Shown here piece by piece: positions 11,501 to 21,824 of a stretch of DNA of 64,000 nucleotides. A model generated the notes under the pieces. The model was not told the DNA's origin, did no database searches, and saw only the letters and a program-made list of their open reading frames with translations. The translations under genes and the position numbers were made by a program. The DNA is from Limnoperna fortunei. Lineage: Eukaryota; Mollusca; Bivalvia; Mytilida; Modiolidae. The stretch is taken from positions 41,123,222 to 41,187,221 of the forward strand of contig OX104117.1 in assembly GCA_944474755.1 (NCBI GenBank). The letters run 5' to 3'. Each line of letters opens with the position of its first letter. Position 1 is the first letter of the stretch.

Positions 11501-14500
11501 GTCTAGTCTAGGGAAAAGTCAAATCCAGGAATATGAAACACTACCTATGACTGTTAAAATACCATCACATAATGTCTTATACATAATTTCATGGTGTACT
11601 AAGTTGCAATTTGAATTGTCACAAGTAGTGTAAACTTTATATTATTCCGATACATTTTTAAACTTAGCCATAATGGCAATATTATTTCTTAAAAGCATTG
11701 TTCTGTAAAGGTGATATATTATTCATCTCGTGCAACAAAGAACGTACAAATATATCAGTCTGATTTTCAAATTTATATGTATTTGATTCGTTTTACTAGA
11801 AACAAAACATACAATTTGTATTTGAAGAAAAACTAATATTGACGATATTACATAATTTTTCATAATATTCAGTTGTTTCAAATTTTCGTTATCTATTAAT
11901 GTATTCTCTTTTGTTAAGATTTTTCATATTTAGTGTCCGCTTTAATAAAGAGATCATTTTTTAGTCAAAATATAGTTTATTTGCTAAAATATGCAAATAG
12001 AATAAGATACAAGTCAATCAAACTTGTGAAGTCTTCTCCAGTATACAGTATGTTACAAAAGTTTTGTTGGAACAGCATTGGTTGTAATACAATACAAATT
12101 ATATTATATTTAAGAAATAACTCACGGAGGCTATGCATTTATGTAATTCTATATATAATTCGCTTCTTTAGATATTTTTCTCTAGGAATATAATCATACA
12201 TTCAATCAAGCTAATTTAAGCACTGGATTTAAGTCGCATTGTTGTCACGTGACTTTTTGTTCAAAATGAATGTGAAATGTAGGAATGTAAGGGTATCGAT
12301 GGAAATGAGCTTAGAAATGGACTTAAATCATCTTGATTGAAGGTAAGATGATTATATTCCTAGAGAAAAATATCTAAAAAAAAAGAATTATATATAGATT
12401 AACTTGATGAAAATGTTTTATTAAATCTGACACGATGAAATGTGCCGACCCAGACCGGTGTCGCAAAATCCGCTGTTTTTCCTATGGAGAGCTCTCTGAC
12501 GTCCCACGCAAAAAAAGCGTTGGACGGCAGAGGATTCTCTGACTAGTTATATTAGAATTGTTAATAATGAATCATAAAACAAAAGCTTTTGATGAATAAT
12601 ATTTACAAAAATAAGAAAAAAGAATAAATAAAGAGGAAGATAGATGTGATTAATGATTCAAACAATGGCGAACCTTTCTGACCCTTTGAGATACTCAAAT
12701 ACATGCTAAATATTTGTTCGTTCTGCTCATTAGAAAATAGCAATTTACCAAATGGGAGAAGTTTTAAATTTACTGGACACTAGACGACACTGAAGGTTTT
12801 CAAATAATCTATTTCTAACGTCAGCATGCTTCGAACATTCAAAGAAGTAATGATTTAATTCTTCACGGTCAGATCCACAATGAGAAAATGGATCATATAC
12901 AATATATACCCTATATAGGTCATAATTCAATATTGATGCTGAAAATTTTAATTGGCTTAGGGCAATATTAAATTTCGATGACCTTTGGTTGCCTATACTT
13001 TTATGATATATTTAAACATACACATGCAATTTACGTATCATGTTTAGTACAACAGGAAACACACATCATTATGCATATTTTGGTAACATTCTTAATGCTT
13101 TTTTTTCTGTGGTTGTTTTTGTTTTCATGGAGGTTAGCTTGCTGATTTTCACTTTTTGATCCTTAACATAAGATGATAACATAACATAAGAATCAAATAA
13201 ATGAGTTATTTTTAAACAAAACAACAAAGTTAATTTGTTGATTCTTGAAAATAATACACAAAAGTCTTACCTGACAGACATTTGCAGTCTATAATTGGAA
13301 TCCAGGACGGACATCTATACATTCCATCATATACACAAGCCTGACCGGAAGGACACTTTCTATAATGTAAAACAAATATTAGAAAAGAGATTGTCCAACA
13401 TGGACTTTATATACACGGTACACCTATAGCTATATAATATGCACTGCAAAACATATGTTGAAAAGCGGGAGAAAACCCAAAATCAATGAAAGATTTCATG
13501 GGAGAAATAAAAATTATGAACAGATCAAGTATATAGGAGCTGGTTCAAAAACTGTGTAGTAGGCTCATAGAGTCTGACACCGCAGTTTTAAATAGTACAA
13601 CGAAAATACAAGCCAGTACACAGGACTAAAATGCTATAATACATATAACGTGCATAGTATTAAAATATTTCCTAGAAAATACAGGGCTCATAAAAACATC
13701 TGCGATATGCTAGGATAGTTCCAGTTGCGGGATACAGTTGCTTGAGATGAATAGACAACGTCGCAAGAAAAGTGGCATATAAGCTTTATATATTAAATAT
13801 ATGTAGAGCAAAACAATATTTAGCTATGTTTGCTGGGTATAAATCTTAGACTGTTTTTCAGCCATAAAATATATATGATACAATGTATATTATGGAGACT
13901 ACGCTCTCATCTAATGTGAGTTGTACTAAACTAACATATATATTTAATTAGTGCACCAACACATTGTTAAATATATGTACTATTGTATGCAGAACTAAGA
14001 AAAAACATACGATGCAGTGCAAGACTGTATATGTGGGAGACTTTAAATTTTTTTACTTTTCGGGTATATAATTTTATTTAATCAAAATATTTCCACTGTA
14101 AACCCTAACACATATTTCTTTCTCAAGTGTCCTCTGCGATTTAAAATGACAAATGTGTTGCGGATACTAGTAATACATTTGCTTCTTTTGTCTAAATTAC
14201 AAATGATATTTTAATACCAGTATAAAGAATATATAAAGCTAATGACACTAAACTAATCATACTAAAATTGCAATATTTTTTAAACATAAAAATAACTTTG
14301 GCATTCGGGATCAGATAAAGCATAAGTTGGGCATCTTGATATCAGATACAACATTATTGACAGCTCGGTCTGTAAAAGGAAACAATGGACGAAAAAATAA
14401 ATTTGCTTAGAAACTTACTTATGCTGACAGCTGTATCCTTCAGTTGTTGAGGGTGGAGGAGAAATTGTAGTGAAGCCTGGCGTAAGTGTAAACACTGTTG

Positions 14501-15938
14501 GCAGAGGTAGTGGTTGGTTAGGAAAAATATCTACGAATCCTCTTGTTCCAAACTGTGTAAACCGGGTACTACCTTGTGCTCCAGCTAAATTTAACACTAC
14601 ATCAGGAAGAAAGATTCCAATGCTGGGGTCACTTGGATGTGGTATGGTAGCATTCATATTACCCTGCTGAAATCCTGGATTGGTAGACGTTTGAACGTCA
14701 TGTCCGCTTGAAAATTCAGATCTTGTAAGTGGATTAAATCCACGGTTACCAATAAATTGTGGTGGAGGAGGTCCGAACGGACCACTGAATTGTGTAGTTT
14801 GAACGCTGTTTGGAAAATTCTGATTTGAAAAGGATCCAGTGAATTGATTCGTTGGTTGTAGAGGTTGTTGTATGGTCCTAGAAAATTGTCCTTGATTTTG
14901 AAATTGAGTTGGTACATTTTGTGGCTGGTCAAAAATATTATTTTGATGTGGTAAAAAATTCTGGTTTGGTTGAAATGATTGCTGACCTTGACTACCAGAA
15001 CTAGCAACGTCTTGCACAGCAGTGTTTGTTGTGGGATCTATCAGGTTAAATCTTTGATTAAAGGTATCAGATCCAGATATAGAATTTACTGCATTTGCCA
15101 TACTATCCTGACCGATAGGGATGCCTGTTGGTAACACCCCTTGCTGCATTTGAGACCCTTGAAATTGTTGGTTTCCTTGCATTCCAGGAAATTGTTGATT
15201 TCCTTGAATTCCAGGAAATTGTTGGTTCCCTTGCATTCCCGAAAATTGTTCATTGCCTGGGATTCCTTGAAACTGTTGCTCACCTGTTATACCCTGGAAC
15301 TGATTACCTTGAAAAGTTTGTAATCCGGTGTTTGGAATCGCGGTAGGGAATCCACCTATAATCGTATTTACTAACTCACCAGTCGGAGTTGCGGGAGGAC
15401 CCAAGAAAGGATTCATATTTTGCAATCCTTGTGGAAGAAAGGGTGCAACAGGACGAGTTACTCCGGGGAAAGGGTTCCCGCCATTTTCTGCGTTTTGTAG
15501 AATGCGTACTTGTGGATTTGCATTTTGAAATCCTGTCATTCCTGGCCGAGTCACAAACCTTTGTCCTCCCTGTACATTAGGCGTTAAAATTTCGGTTCCA
15601 AAATTTTGCCCTGAAAAGTCGTTGAATTGGCCACCGGCTTGACGTGGTCTATCTTGAAAGACCACTCTATTACCATCTGTGATTGTTGTTTCTAGCAATT
15701 GTACTCCTTGTGCCCCGTCGGGTGGAACAATAGAAAACGATCCTTGTCTTTCTATGTCAATTGTTTGTTCCATCGGACGAGGAAAGTTTTGTGGGACAAA
15801 CACATTTCCTCCAAAAGCTTGTTGAGTAATTCCAAACGGAGAAAATCGCTGTCCAAAACCGAAACCCTGTCCAACTACGCTATCTGTTTGATAAATTGTC
15901 AACGCAACACAAATCAATAGGGCTTTAACGGTCGCCAT
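5514..15938 (-). CDS. Gene 1: secreted Gln/Gly/Phe/Pro-rich protein with C-terminal 12-Cys module (4 exons, 579 aa)
   Basis: Coding exons are 15938-14419, 13359-13271, 6910-6816 and 5549-5514. All junctions are GT-AG, phases 2, 1, 0, and the total of 1740 nt keeps frame to TAG. Residues 1 to about 23 form a signal peptide (MATVKALLICVALTIYQTDS..). The body to about residue 500 is rich in Q, G, N, F and P. Near residues 205-265 it has short tandem repeats of QQFPG[IM]QGN type. After SCQHK comes the family module: exon 2 with KCPSGQACVYD and CPSWIPIIDCKC, exon 3 with DHCGNHCAC, exon 4 with VATCSQAKCPSA and stop. The tail is only three residues long. It is probably a secreted matrix protein. The family is not recognised by name; exons 3-4 look VWC-like. 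The body resembles elastic or shell-matrix type low-complexity sequence, but that is composition only. Confidence 0.86.
6060..6250. repeat. Dispersed mollusc-type repeat in gene 1 intron 3 side, copy 1
   Basis: Begins GTTTAAATTGCGTTTAACGC, continues ATGACGTCCAGTTATTATTG and GGTTGGAGTCGAGTGCACC. A diverged second copy follows at about 6446-6625 (ATGACGTCCAGTTTTATTTG, GTTGGAGTCGGGCACACC). Both lie in intron 3 of gene 1. The ORF at 6078-6338 (-) is inside the repeat. Confidence 0.7.
6446..6625. repeat. Dispersed mollusc-type repeat, copy 2
   Basis: Same order of landmarks as 6060-6250: AAATTGCGTTTAAGACCAC, ATGACGTCCAG, TTGGAGTCGGGCACACCC. It is more diverged in the middle. Confidence 0.6.
6751..6792. 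repeat. (CA)n microsatellite
   Basis: Interrupted CA dinucleotide run, 24 nt from the 5' splice site of intron 3 of gene 1. Confidence 0.9.
6816..6910 (-). CDS. Gene 1 exon 3 (95 nt, CGN core)
   Basis: Follows acceptor ..TACAG and ends GTG before GTAAGT. Reads GCMYNDWFIPKKSAIPIDHC then GNHCACQRDDGV. It gives Cys 7-10 of the module and the D-x-C-G-N-x-C-x-C signature seen in all five genes. Confidence 0.86.
6913..9959. other. Intron 2 of gene 1, proximal part, nothing recognised
   Basis: About 3 kb of AT-rich intron with no coding signal. The rest of this 6.36-kb intron (to 13270) carries several transposon remnants, listed separately. Confidence 0.5.
9960..10310 (+). pseudogene. Reverse transcriptase remnant, RYIDDV-type element, C-terminal part
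   Basis: Reads LKYDTTGYLYSTNDRRDDIN then FHHINIPASLAYAVYISQWI and RYAKACSEYTDF before stopping. The same order (YDxNG, YDKRDDFNFK, NxPASPAYxVYISQLIRYAR) occurs at 35700-35920 and 42420-42560. Downstream, GTTGTTGGTTCTGAAGTTTG and TCGGTGTTCGGTACTTTGTC repeat the 3' part of the copy at 42900-43020. The pattern is one I know from retroelements with a RYIDDVL catalytic motif. Only the 3' piece is present, embedded in intron 2 of gene 1. Confidence 0.7.
10517..10747. mobile_element. hAT-like MITE (231 bp)
   Basis: The left end CAGGAGCGTAGCTAGAC is an imperfect inverted copy of the right end ACGTGGCTACGCCCCTG. CAGGGGCGTAGCCACG-type ends are characteristic of hAT elements. Flanks share ATAGA (left GCATAGA, right ATAGATAC). 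No coding capacity. Sits in intron 2 of gene 1. Confidence 0.68.
11427..11560. repeat. Dispersed repeat beginning GGTGCACTCAGGTGCTCCGG
   Basis: Landmarks GTGCTCCGGACGAGTTAGCAG, ACACCCGTCGAGTTACTCAT and GTCAAATCCAGGAATA recur, forward or reversed, at 23095-23200, 23370-23720, 26455-26770, 36510-36560 and 63715-64000. No ORF of note. Confidence 0.75.
12149..12397. mobile_element. Long fold-back element (MITE-like, about 72-bp arms)
   Basis: The left arm (12149-12220, containing GATATTTTTCTCTAGGAATA and TTCAATCAAGCTAATTTAAG) is inverted in the right arm (12322-12397, containing CTTGATTGAAGG and TATTCCTAGAGAAAAATATC). The outer ends CTATATATAATTC and GAATTATATATAG match exactly. The spacer is about 100 nt. 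The ORF at 11933-12193 (+) runs into the left arm and is not called. Confidence 0.8.
12719..12990 (-). pseudogene. LINE fragment, C-terminal zinc-finger region
   Basis: On the minus strand the frame reads RSSKFNIALSQLKFSASILN, a linker, then HCGSDREELNHYFFECSKHA and DVRNRLFENL before a stop. The Cys..H-x4-C spacing after a SKLNxxL-like stretch is the usual C-terminus of non-LTR reverse transcriptases. The first Cys pair is reduced to a single Cys, so it is a decayed 3' end. Lies in intron 2 of gene 1. Confidence 0.72.
13271..13359 (-). CDS. Gene 1 exon 2 (89 nt)
   Basis: Follows acceptor ..TTATAG and precedes GTAAGA. Reads K-KCPSGQACVYDGMYRC then PSWIPIIDCKCLS and G across the junction. It gives Cys 2-6 of the module. 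Confidence 0.86.
14419..15938 (-). CDS. Gene 1 exon 1 (signal peptide and Gln-rich body)
   Basis: 1520 nt open from ATG at 15938, ending with SCQH and two bases of a Lys codon before GTAAGTT. ATG 15938 is the first codon of a clear hydrophobic signal sequence, and no TATA-like box is obvious just upstream. Opposite-strand ORFs inside it arise from the repeated Gln-rich sequence. Confidence 0.88.
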
Positions 15939-15959
15939 TTTTTCAGCCTACTCTTAACT

Positions 15960-17255
15960 CATTGAATACAATACACAGATGTGAGGACTGTGTATTTCGG
16001 TGGATCGTGATATGTGTTGGTGACCATAAACATCAAACGTTAGGGATAACAAACAAGATATTTATGGCGACAAGGTGACAAATTTGACAATTTTACTGTT
16101 ATCTACATAGTTATCATGTCCGAACAACTCGAATATACAAAAGGAGGTGGGAAGAGATTGATTTAATTAAAATACAGCCATAATTCATTTGGAACATCAG
16201 TAAAATTACTTTTATGTTCAAATCAGGTGGGACACAAGTTTTATCACTATATATGATTAATTATAAAACGATTTTAGACAATATGGTTATTGATAATGTT
16301 GAAAACCAATCATTTTTATTTCGTGATTTCTTATGGAAGTAATCATCATGTTAATGAGGGGAGTCGGAGTACACAAAAAGCTTTGTGGTCTAGTAAACAA
16401 ATGGGTCTAATAATCACAAAATGTATCGTGGAAAGGAACTAATTTCAATGAACTGAAGCCATTTCGAGCACATGATTAAAAGAAATAAACCTGCTATCGG
16501 ATAGAGCAACTTACCAACCAAACGCATAAATTAATTTAAAAATGTCTTATTGGCGTTAAAATAATTTAAGATTTACTGAAGAGTATTGATTATAGGAAAT
16601 GCAAGTATGGCGAGTAAATTTGATAACAATTACTTAGACTGATACGACGGCATATCTCAAGAACGATGCAATGTTTCAATTCATGAATTATTGTCCAAGA
16701 AGAAAACAATATAAAACAACATTAAAAAGATGATTAAATTTAAACGGTCAATATCATACGTGACAATGCACATTGGTAGTTATAAAAATAATTCCTGATC
16801 GCTTCAATTAACATCATTATTTTCTCAAAGCGATTTATACCGCAAGGTTATGTTGGGGTCATCTGCCAAACAGCGAAGAAATTCATTTCTCCGGACTATA
16901 TTTGTCATTGAAATAGCTATAAGAAGGGACACAATTTATTAACCTTGTCATTTATTTATGATCTTTGGTGATTTTCATAGTATTTGGCCCTTTGTCAAAT
17001 AGCCATCTTCAGAACTTGCCAATTTATTAATGACTTTTATTGTAAAGATTGCATTATATACTAATAAGATGTTTTTTTTTTAATTAATGACAACAAACTT
17101 TACTTGCTGGATTAGTAAGTTATCCTTGATTTAGTGACTTCCTGCATCGCATTATTGCATTATAATAGGTTCACATTTTACAATTGAATTTAAATGTTGA
17201 AATCGACATTCAAGAAATTTTTTTACTTATCTCTGTAGAGTTTATGACTTAATTT
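15960..17255. other. Upstream region of gene 1, nothing recognised
   Basis: AT-rich intergenic sequence. No TATA box or other promoter element can be assigned with confidence. Confidence 0.4.
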
Positions 17256-17640
17256 TCCGTGGGTTACAATGGATTGACAGTCGGCGGCACAACGGATGTG
17301 ATGCAACAGAAACTGCTTACTCTTCCAAAGCCCCTGAGTTCACGCTTATTTCCAGGAGTTGCTAACCTTCGGAGAAGCTGGACTCACCCCGGTTTTGCAT
17401 CCGGATTGAGTCACTTGGCTTTGGTTTTTGTGTTGTGTGTCTGTTTTATTGTAGTCCAATCTTTTGTTTATCGATGGTTTTGACTGTCCCTTACTTATTG
17501 TCCATTGAATACTCTTAGGTATCTTAAATTGTTTTCCTTGCCAGTTGCCTTTTGTTCTGTGTTTTTGTTGCGTGTCCAATGGTTTTGCGGTAGGGTTTTG
17601 GAATAAGATATTTGACTACCCTTTTGGTATTTATTCTTCT
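17256..17640. repeat. Dispersed mussel-type repeat
   Basis: GTCGGCGGCACAACGGATG.., a GTGTTGTGTGTCTG stretch and TTTGACTGTCCCTT resemble a repeat I remember from mussel sequences. The ORF 17259-17483 and its antisense partner lie inside and lack any domain. Confidence 0.5.
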
Positions 17641-19795
17641 CTTGAAATAGATCTTGTTCCAAAGAAAGTTTACGTCCTATGGTATTTCCATACTTATATG
17701 TAATAACTAATATGTAATGCCTTCAAAGTGTTAATTTTAAAAAGAGCGAGAAATGTTTACACTTATTAATACCTCGACTACCAGTGGCAAGTCCATGGTT
17801 TACTATGGAATCACCAAATATCATTTAATAAACATTTATAGCAGAGTTAATGCTGCAGTGTAGTTAAGTTTGCGTTATTTCAATGTAGTTTTAGATGGTA
17901 CAAATAACTACAAGCGATGTATTATTTGAAAATATATGTTATTGTCTATAATATTCACTAAACTAAGGAAGTCAGAAAAACATTTATCAATGTTTACTAA
18001 ATGTACAACTTCCTACATTTCTTTATTGCATCAGATTATGTATCTATCATTTTTACGATTTATTTATGAACGTATTTAACGAGAATGGTAATAAAATTTT
18101 ATTCCTTGTTTTATTTTAAACTTCCGCTATATAAAGTAAAACCATAAATAGTAAAAAAGACGAAAGTAAATTACTGCGGTGTAAACAAATCCTAAGTGAA
18201 ACACTCCATATAACAAATGACTACTGTAATACTTCTAAAGAAAATCCTTGTATTATCAGTTTTATTGACAGCAGCAATTCGCTCTTTATAAAAAAATCAA
18301 CATAAGATGCACAGTCCATAGAATATCGTATTAACTGAGATATATAAACTTAATATGCTGCCAGAATGTTGCTTTCAATGAACGAAAATTCATCTCGTGC
18401 AGAATGGATCTTCTTTAGATAGAGGTCATCCAGATAATCACCAAACCAAGCTAACGTTAGGGGAATTAAGCAGTTTTCTGTTCTGTCTTGAGTAGGTTAT
18501 ATAAATCCCACCACTTAAAATATAGGAAAAAAATCGGAGAACACAATTAGTACAAATAGCAATGCCAACTGTCAGTTGAAAAACGCGGCTGCCAAATAAA
18601 AAAAAAATCATTTATAACGATCTTTTAGTCGACAAAAAGAACGTTTCTGTTCAGTTCGACAAGTCTATTCTTACCAATATAGCCAAATCAGTTGCTGTAA
18701 GAATACATGTATATCACTTTAGATTACAGATACAAGGAAGTCCGATAGCTTGTGTGCAAAATAGCTTTAAAAGTGGTTATAAAAATATTTATTCCGAATG
18801 TTATGAATCCATAGTGCTTTATTATTTATTGTTTGGAATGAAAAATATTTGCCTCTGTATCCTGCTGAATGTATAACATTGATTTTCTATTTTTTTTTCA
18901 TAATAAGCAGGATGTTCTTTACTGAAGTCTGATGCTACTAGAGTTTATCATTATTATGAAATTGTGAAAACATTAGCCTTGAACACTCGAAACTAACGCC
19001 GCTCGATTAAGTCTTCCGCCTTGCGAAACACTAGCTTTAATAGCCAGAAAAAAAGAAATGCCGAAAAGTACAATTTTGTTTACGTGGTACTTTATTATTT
19101 TAGAGACACAAACATTGTTATTGATATAATATACAATGTATAAACTTTGGAACTTTTAACAAATGATTGTTCGGAAATATTTTAATCCTTTATACATCGT
19201 AAAGAAGTATGAGTAAAGTGTAATTAATATACTCTTGGTTATCATAAAATGCATTGAAAAAATTCTAAAATTTCAATTTTTCCTCCATTTCTGTTTGTAG
19301 GCTCTTAACGGAAGTCTCTGTTAATAGAGAACTTGAAACAAACCACATTTATATTTGACAATACATTGCTTTTGAAATAATATCTTATCCATCACTTCAC
19401 AAACTAATGTGTAATTCTTCAAAGCTGCAAACAACTAATCGCAATTCTTAAGTGACGAAGAGGAAGACATTATAAATATCTTTTGTTTTTCAATATTCTC
19501 ACTGAAAACAAAGATCATGAATTATTACAAAAATAATTTGTTATACTGCAACAGTGATCATTTATAATTATTATTACAATTTATGACTTTTTATTTATTC
19601 CCGGTAATACGTGATCATTATATTGACATAAACCATAGATTATGTGATCTAAGACATAAGAGGAAGTCGAACATTAACTATTTAGAATGAACAATCACAA
19701 CTTGAAGGCAACTGTCGTAGGTTTGTGTTGATGATTTGTTTAACTTTATTGAACCTTTCTCCAAAATTTATATTCATGAATATACGTTATTTGTA
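17641..19795. other. Intergenic, nothing recognised
   Basis: AT-rich sequence between genes 1 and 2 with no coding or repeat structure that I can support. Confidence 0.45.
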
Positions 19796-20136
19796 ATTTT
19801 AAACTGTGGCCATGTTTTTTGTCTGAGGACATAATTTAGGACTGACTAAGGACAGTCTTAGTACCTGTCTTAGACCTCACATCGAAGGTATCCTTAGTCC
19901 ACCCTAGCAAAGATGTCCAAACTCGGTCTTAAGTATACTCATAAGAAACAGAATTTATACATGTGATTGATAAAGAACTTTATAATGTCAACCAAGTTTC
20001 GATGTGGACTGGACTTTAAAAGTAAATCAACGTTTTATAAACATGTGTCAATAAATATATAATTATATGTATTTTTAAATAAATTGCTATAAATAAAAAC
20101 GTTAAAGGTATCTTTTATGTGCATTTCAACTTGATA

Positions 20137-20150
20137 GAATTCGGCACGAG
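20137..20150. other. 14-base match to a cDNA-library EcoRI adapter
   Basis: GAATTCGGCACGAG is identical to the adapter that marks 5' ends of many directionally cloned cDNA libraries. Flanking sequence is ordinary AT-rich DNA on both sides. Confidence 0.9.
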
Positions 20151-20435
20151 TTTATATTTGCACAAAACCAGTACTGTTCTTTGTTTTGGTTCAAATGTTG
20201 ATTTCGTGATGTAATCTCCCTATTTGTATGTAGTTCAGGCTAAAATTTACACAGTTTATTATAATGAGTAAGAAATGGAGTCTAAATTGTACAAAAAGAA
20301 TAGCTTCAAAGTTTATATGAAAAGGTTAAAAACCAGAAGTGGATGCTAATCTTTCTAGTGTTGTATTGAAAATTAAAACTTAAAAATGTAAAACAAAATT
20401 AACACAAATAAAATTATTATCATCCTAAAACCATC

Positions 20436-21298
20436 TTAGGCCACGCCGAATTAATTGCTTGTTCGTCGGAACGCCCGCACGTAGAATTATTTCAGAAAGA
20501 AAAAAAAATAAATTTATTCCGCCCGCATAAACCAGAAACCTGCCCGCGTCCAGAACCGGAAGTTGTCTTTAAAAATAAATAATCTTCTCCGCGTTTTACC
20601 ATTGTCATCCAAGTGCTCCGATAGCTGGAGATTCATTTAGAACTTAAAAGGTTGAAATGACGTTTCAGTCCCATATAAAATCAAAACCGAAAGTAAAGTG
20701 TAGAAAACAACGACAGAAAACAAGTGTGTGGTTGTGGCAGCAGTTGCCACCCAGTTTAAAGTACTGCTACCAAATACAAATGTTATTTTTCTGTTTTGTT
20801 ATTATTAATAAAGGCAGGTAGTCTTTTATTATTTTTTTTAATCTTGAAATTATGGCTTGCCAAAAAGATTAGGAGACATAACTGAATAGTGGTATGGGCT
20901 GTTGTTGGTCCGTCTGTACCTATTGATAGAAAGGCAAGGCAGCATCTTATCAGAAGAGAAAAAAAACAATTCAAGACAATTCTTTTCTGCTATATAATTT
21001 AGTAATCAATTGGTTAAGTCATACAACACTGAGAACAAGCACTTGTTAAATATCAATTTCTTTTTAAATCAGGTATTTTCTTCAAAATTAAAAAAAATCG
21101 CTCGCTCGCATCAGTTTACCCATGAAAACCTGAAAAAATATTTTTAAATTGTTAAAAACATGTCGCTCGCCTTAAAAAAATCCTTCGGTCCACAAAATCA
21201 GAATTTCAAAAAAAAAATTAATAAAAAAAATTCGCTCGCTCGCTCCTTATATTCAAAGTTAAAGTCCGAAGAACAAAAAATTAATTCTGTGTGGCCTT
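20436..21298. mobile_element. Non-autonomous element with GGCCACxCCGAATTAAT-type inverted ends
   Basis: The left end AGGCCACGCCGAATTAATTG and following TTGTTCGTCGG are inverted at the right end as CCGAAGAAC and AATTAATTCTGTGTGGCCT. The interior has clustered CGCTCGCTCGC runs near 21100 and 21232. About 860 bp, no coding capacity. The flanks (19800-19970 and 21300-21420) both contain CTAAGGAC / GTCTTAG motifs, so the element may sit inside an older repeat. Confidence 0.6.
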
Positions 21299-21749
21299 AG
21301 GCCATATATTTTGTTAGGATATAACTAAGGACTTGTTCTACATTGCGACATCTGCGGTGACATGTTTTGGGATAAAGATTAGTCCTAGGACGACGGTCTT
21401 AGGACATATCTTAGAACTTCGAAAAAGACAGCAGATTACATAAACACCCCGGGCAGTTGCAGAAAAACAATGAAAAGTAATCGTATATAGCTATTTTATT
21501 ACAAAAGTATGTCAAAAATGACATTATCTCAAACTTCTAGTCGTAGTAAGTTCATTGTCAGTAATTTATACATTAAATGTTTCATAATAATAATGCCATT
21601 AATAAGCTTTTTGTCTTATGGGACTTTAGACATATTTTCGAAAAATATCCAGATATTATAACATATCTCCTGTCAAATACTTTCAAACTGGACACCATTG
21701 CAAACAACACTTGAAGTAATTACTGACTTCAATGTTTTAGATTCATGGT

Positions 21750-21824
21750 TTATTTCTTCTTTAATATTGTTTGTGGTTGACCTCCTGGGCTGGGCTGATT
21801 GCAAGCTATTTGGGTGCACGAGGC
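21750..21824 (-). CDS. Gene 2 exon 4 (terminal, functional copy)
   Basis: Acceptor is a T-run ending CAG. Reads ASCTQIACNQPSPGGQPQTI then LKKK and TAA. It gives Cys 11 and 12. Confidence 0.82.
   Translation of the reverse strand, partial: ASCTQIACNQPSPGGQPQTILKKK

Noticed and set aside
15086..15346. Overlapping ORFs on both strands inside gene 1 exon 1
   Set aside because: They are shadows of the Gln-rich QQFPG repeat in other frames.
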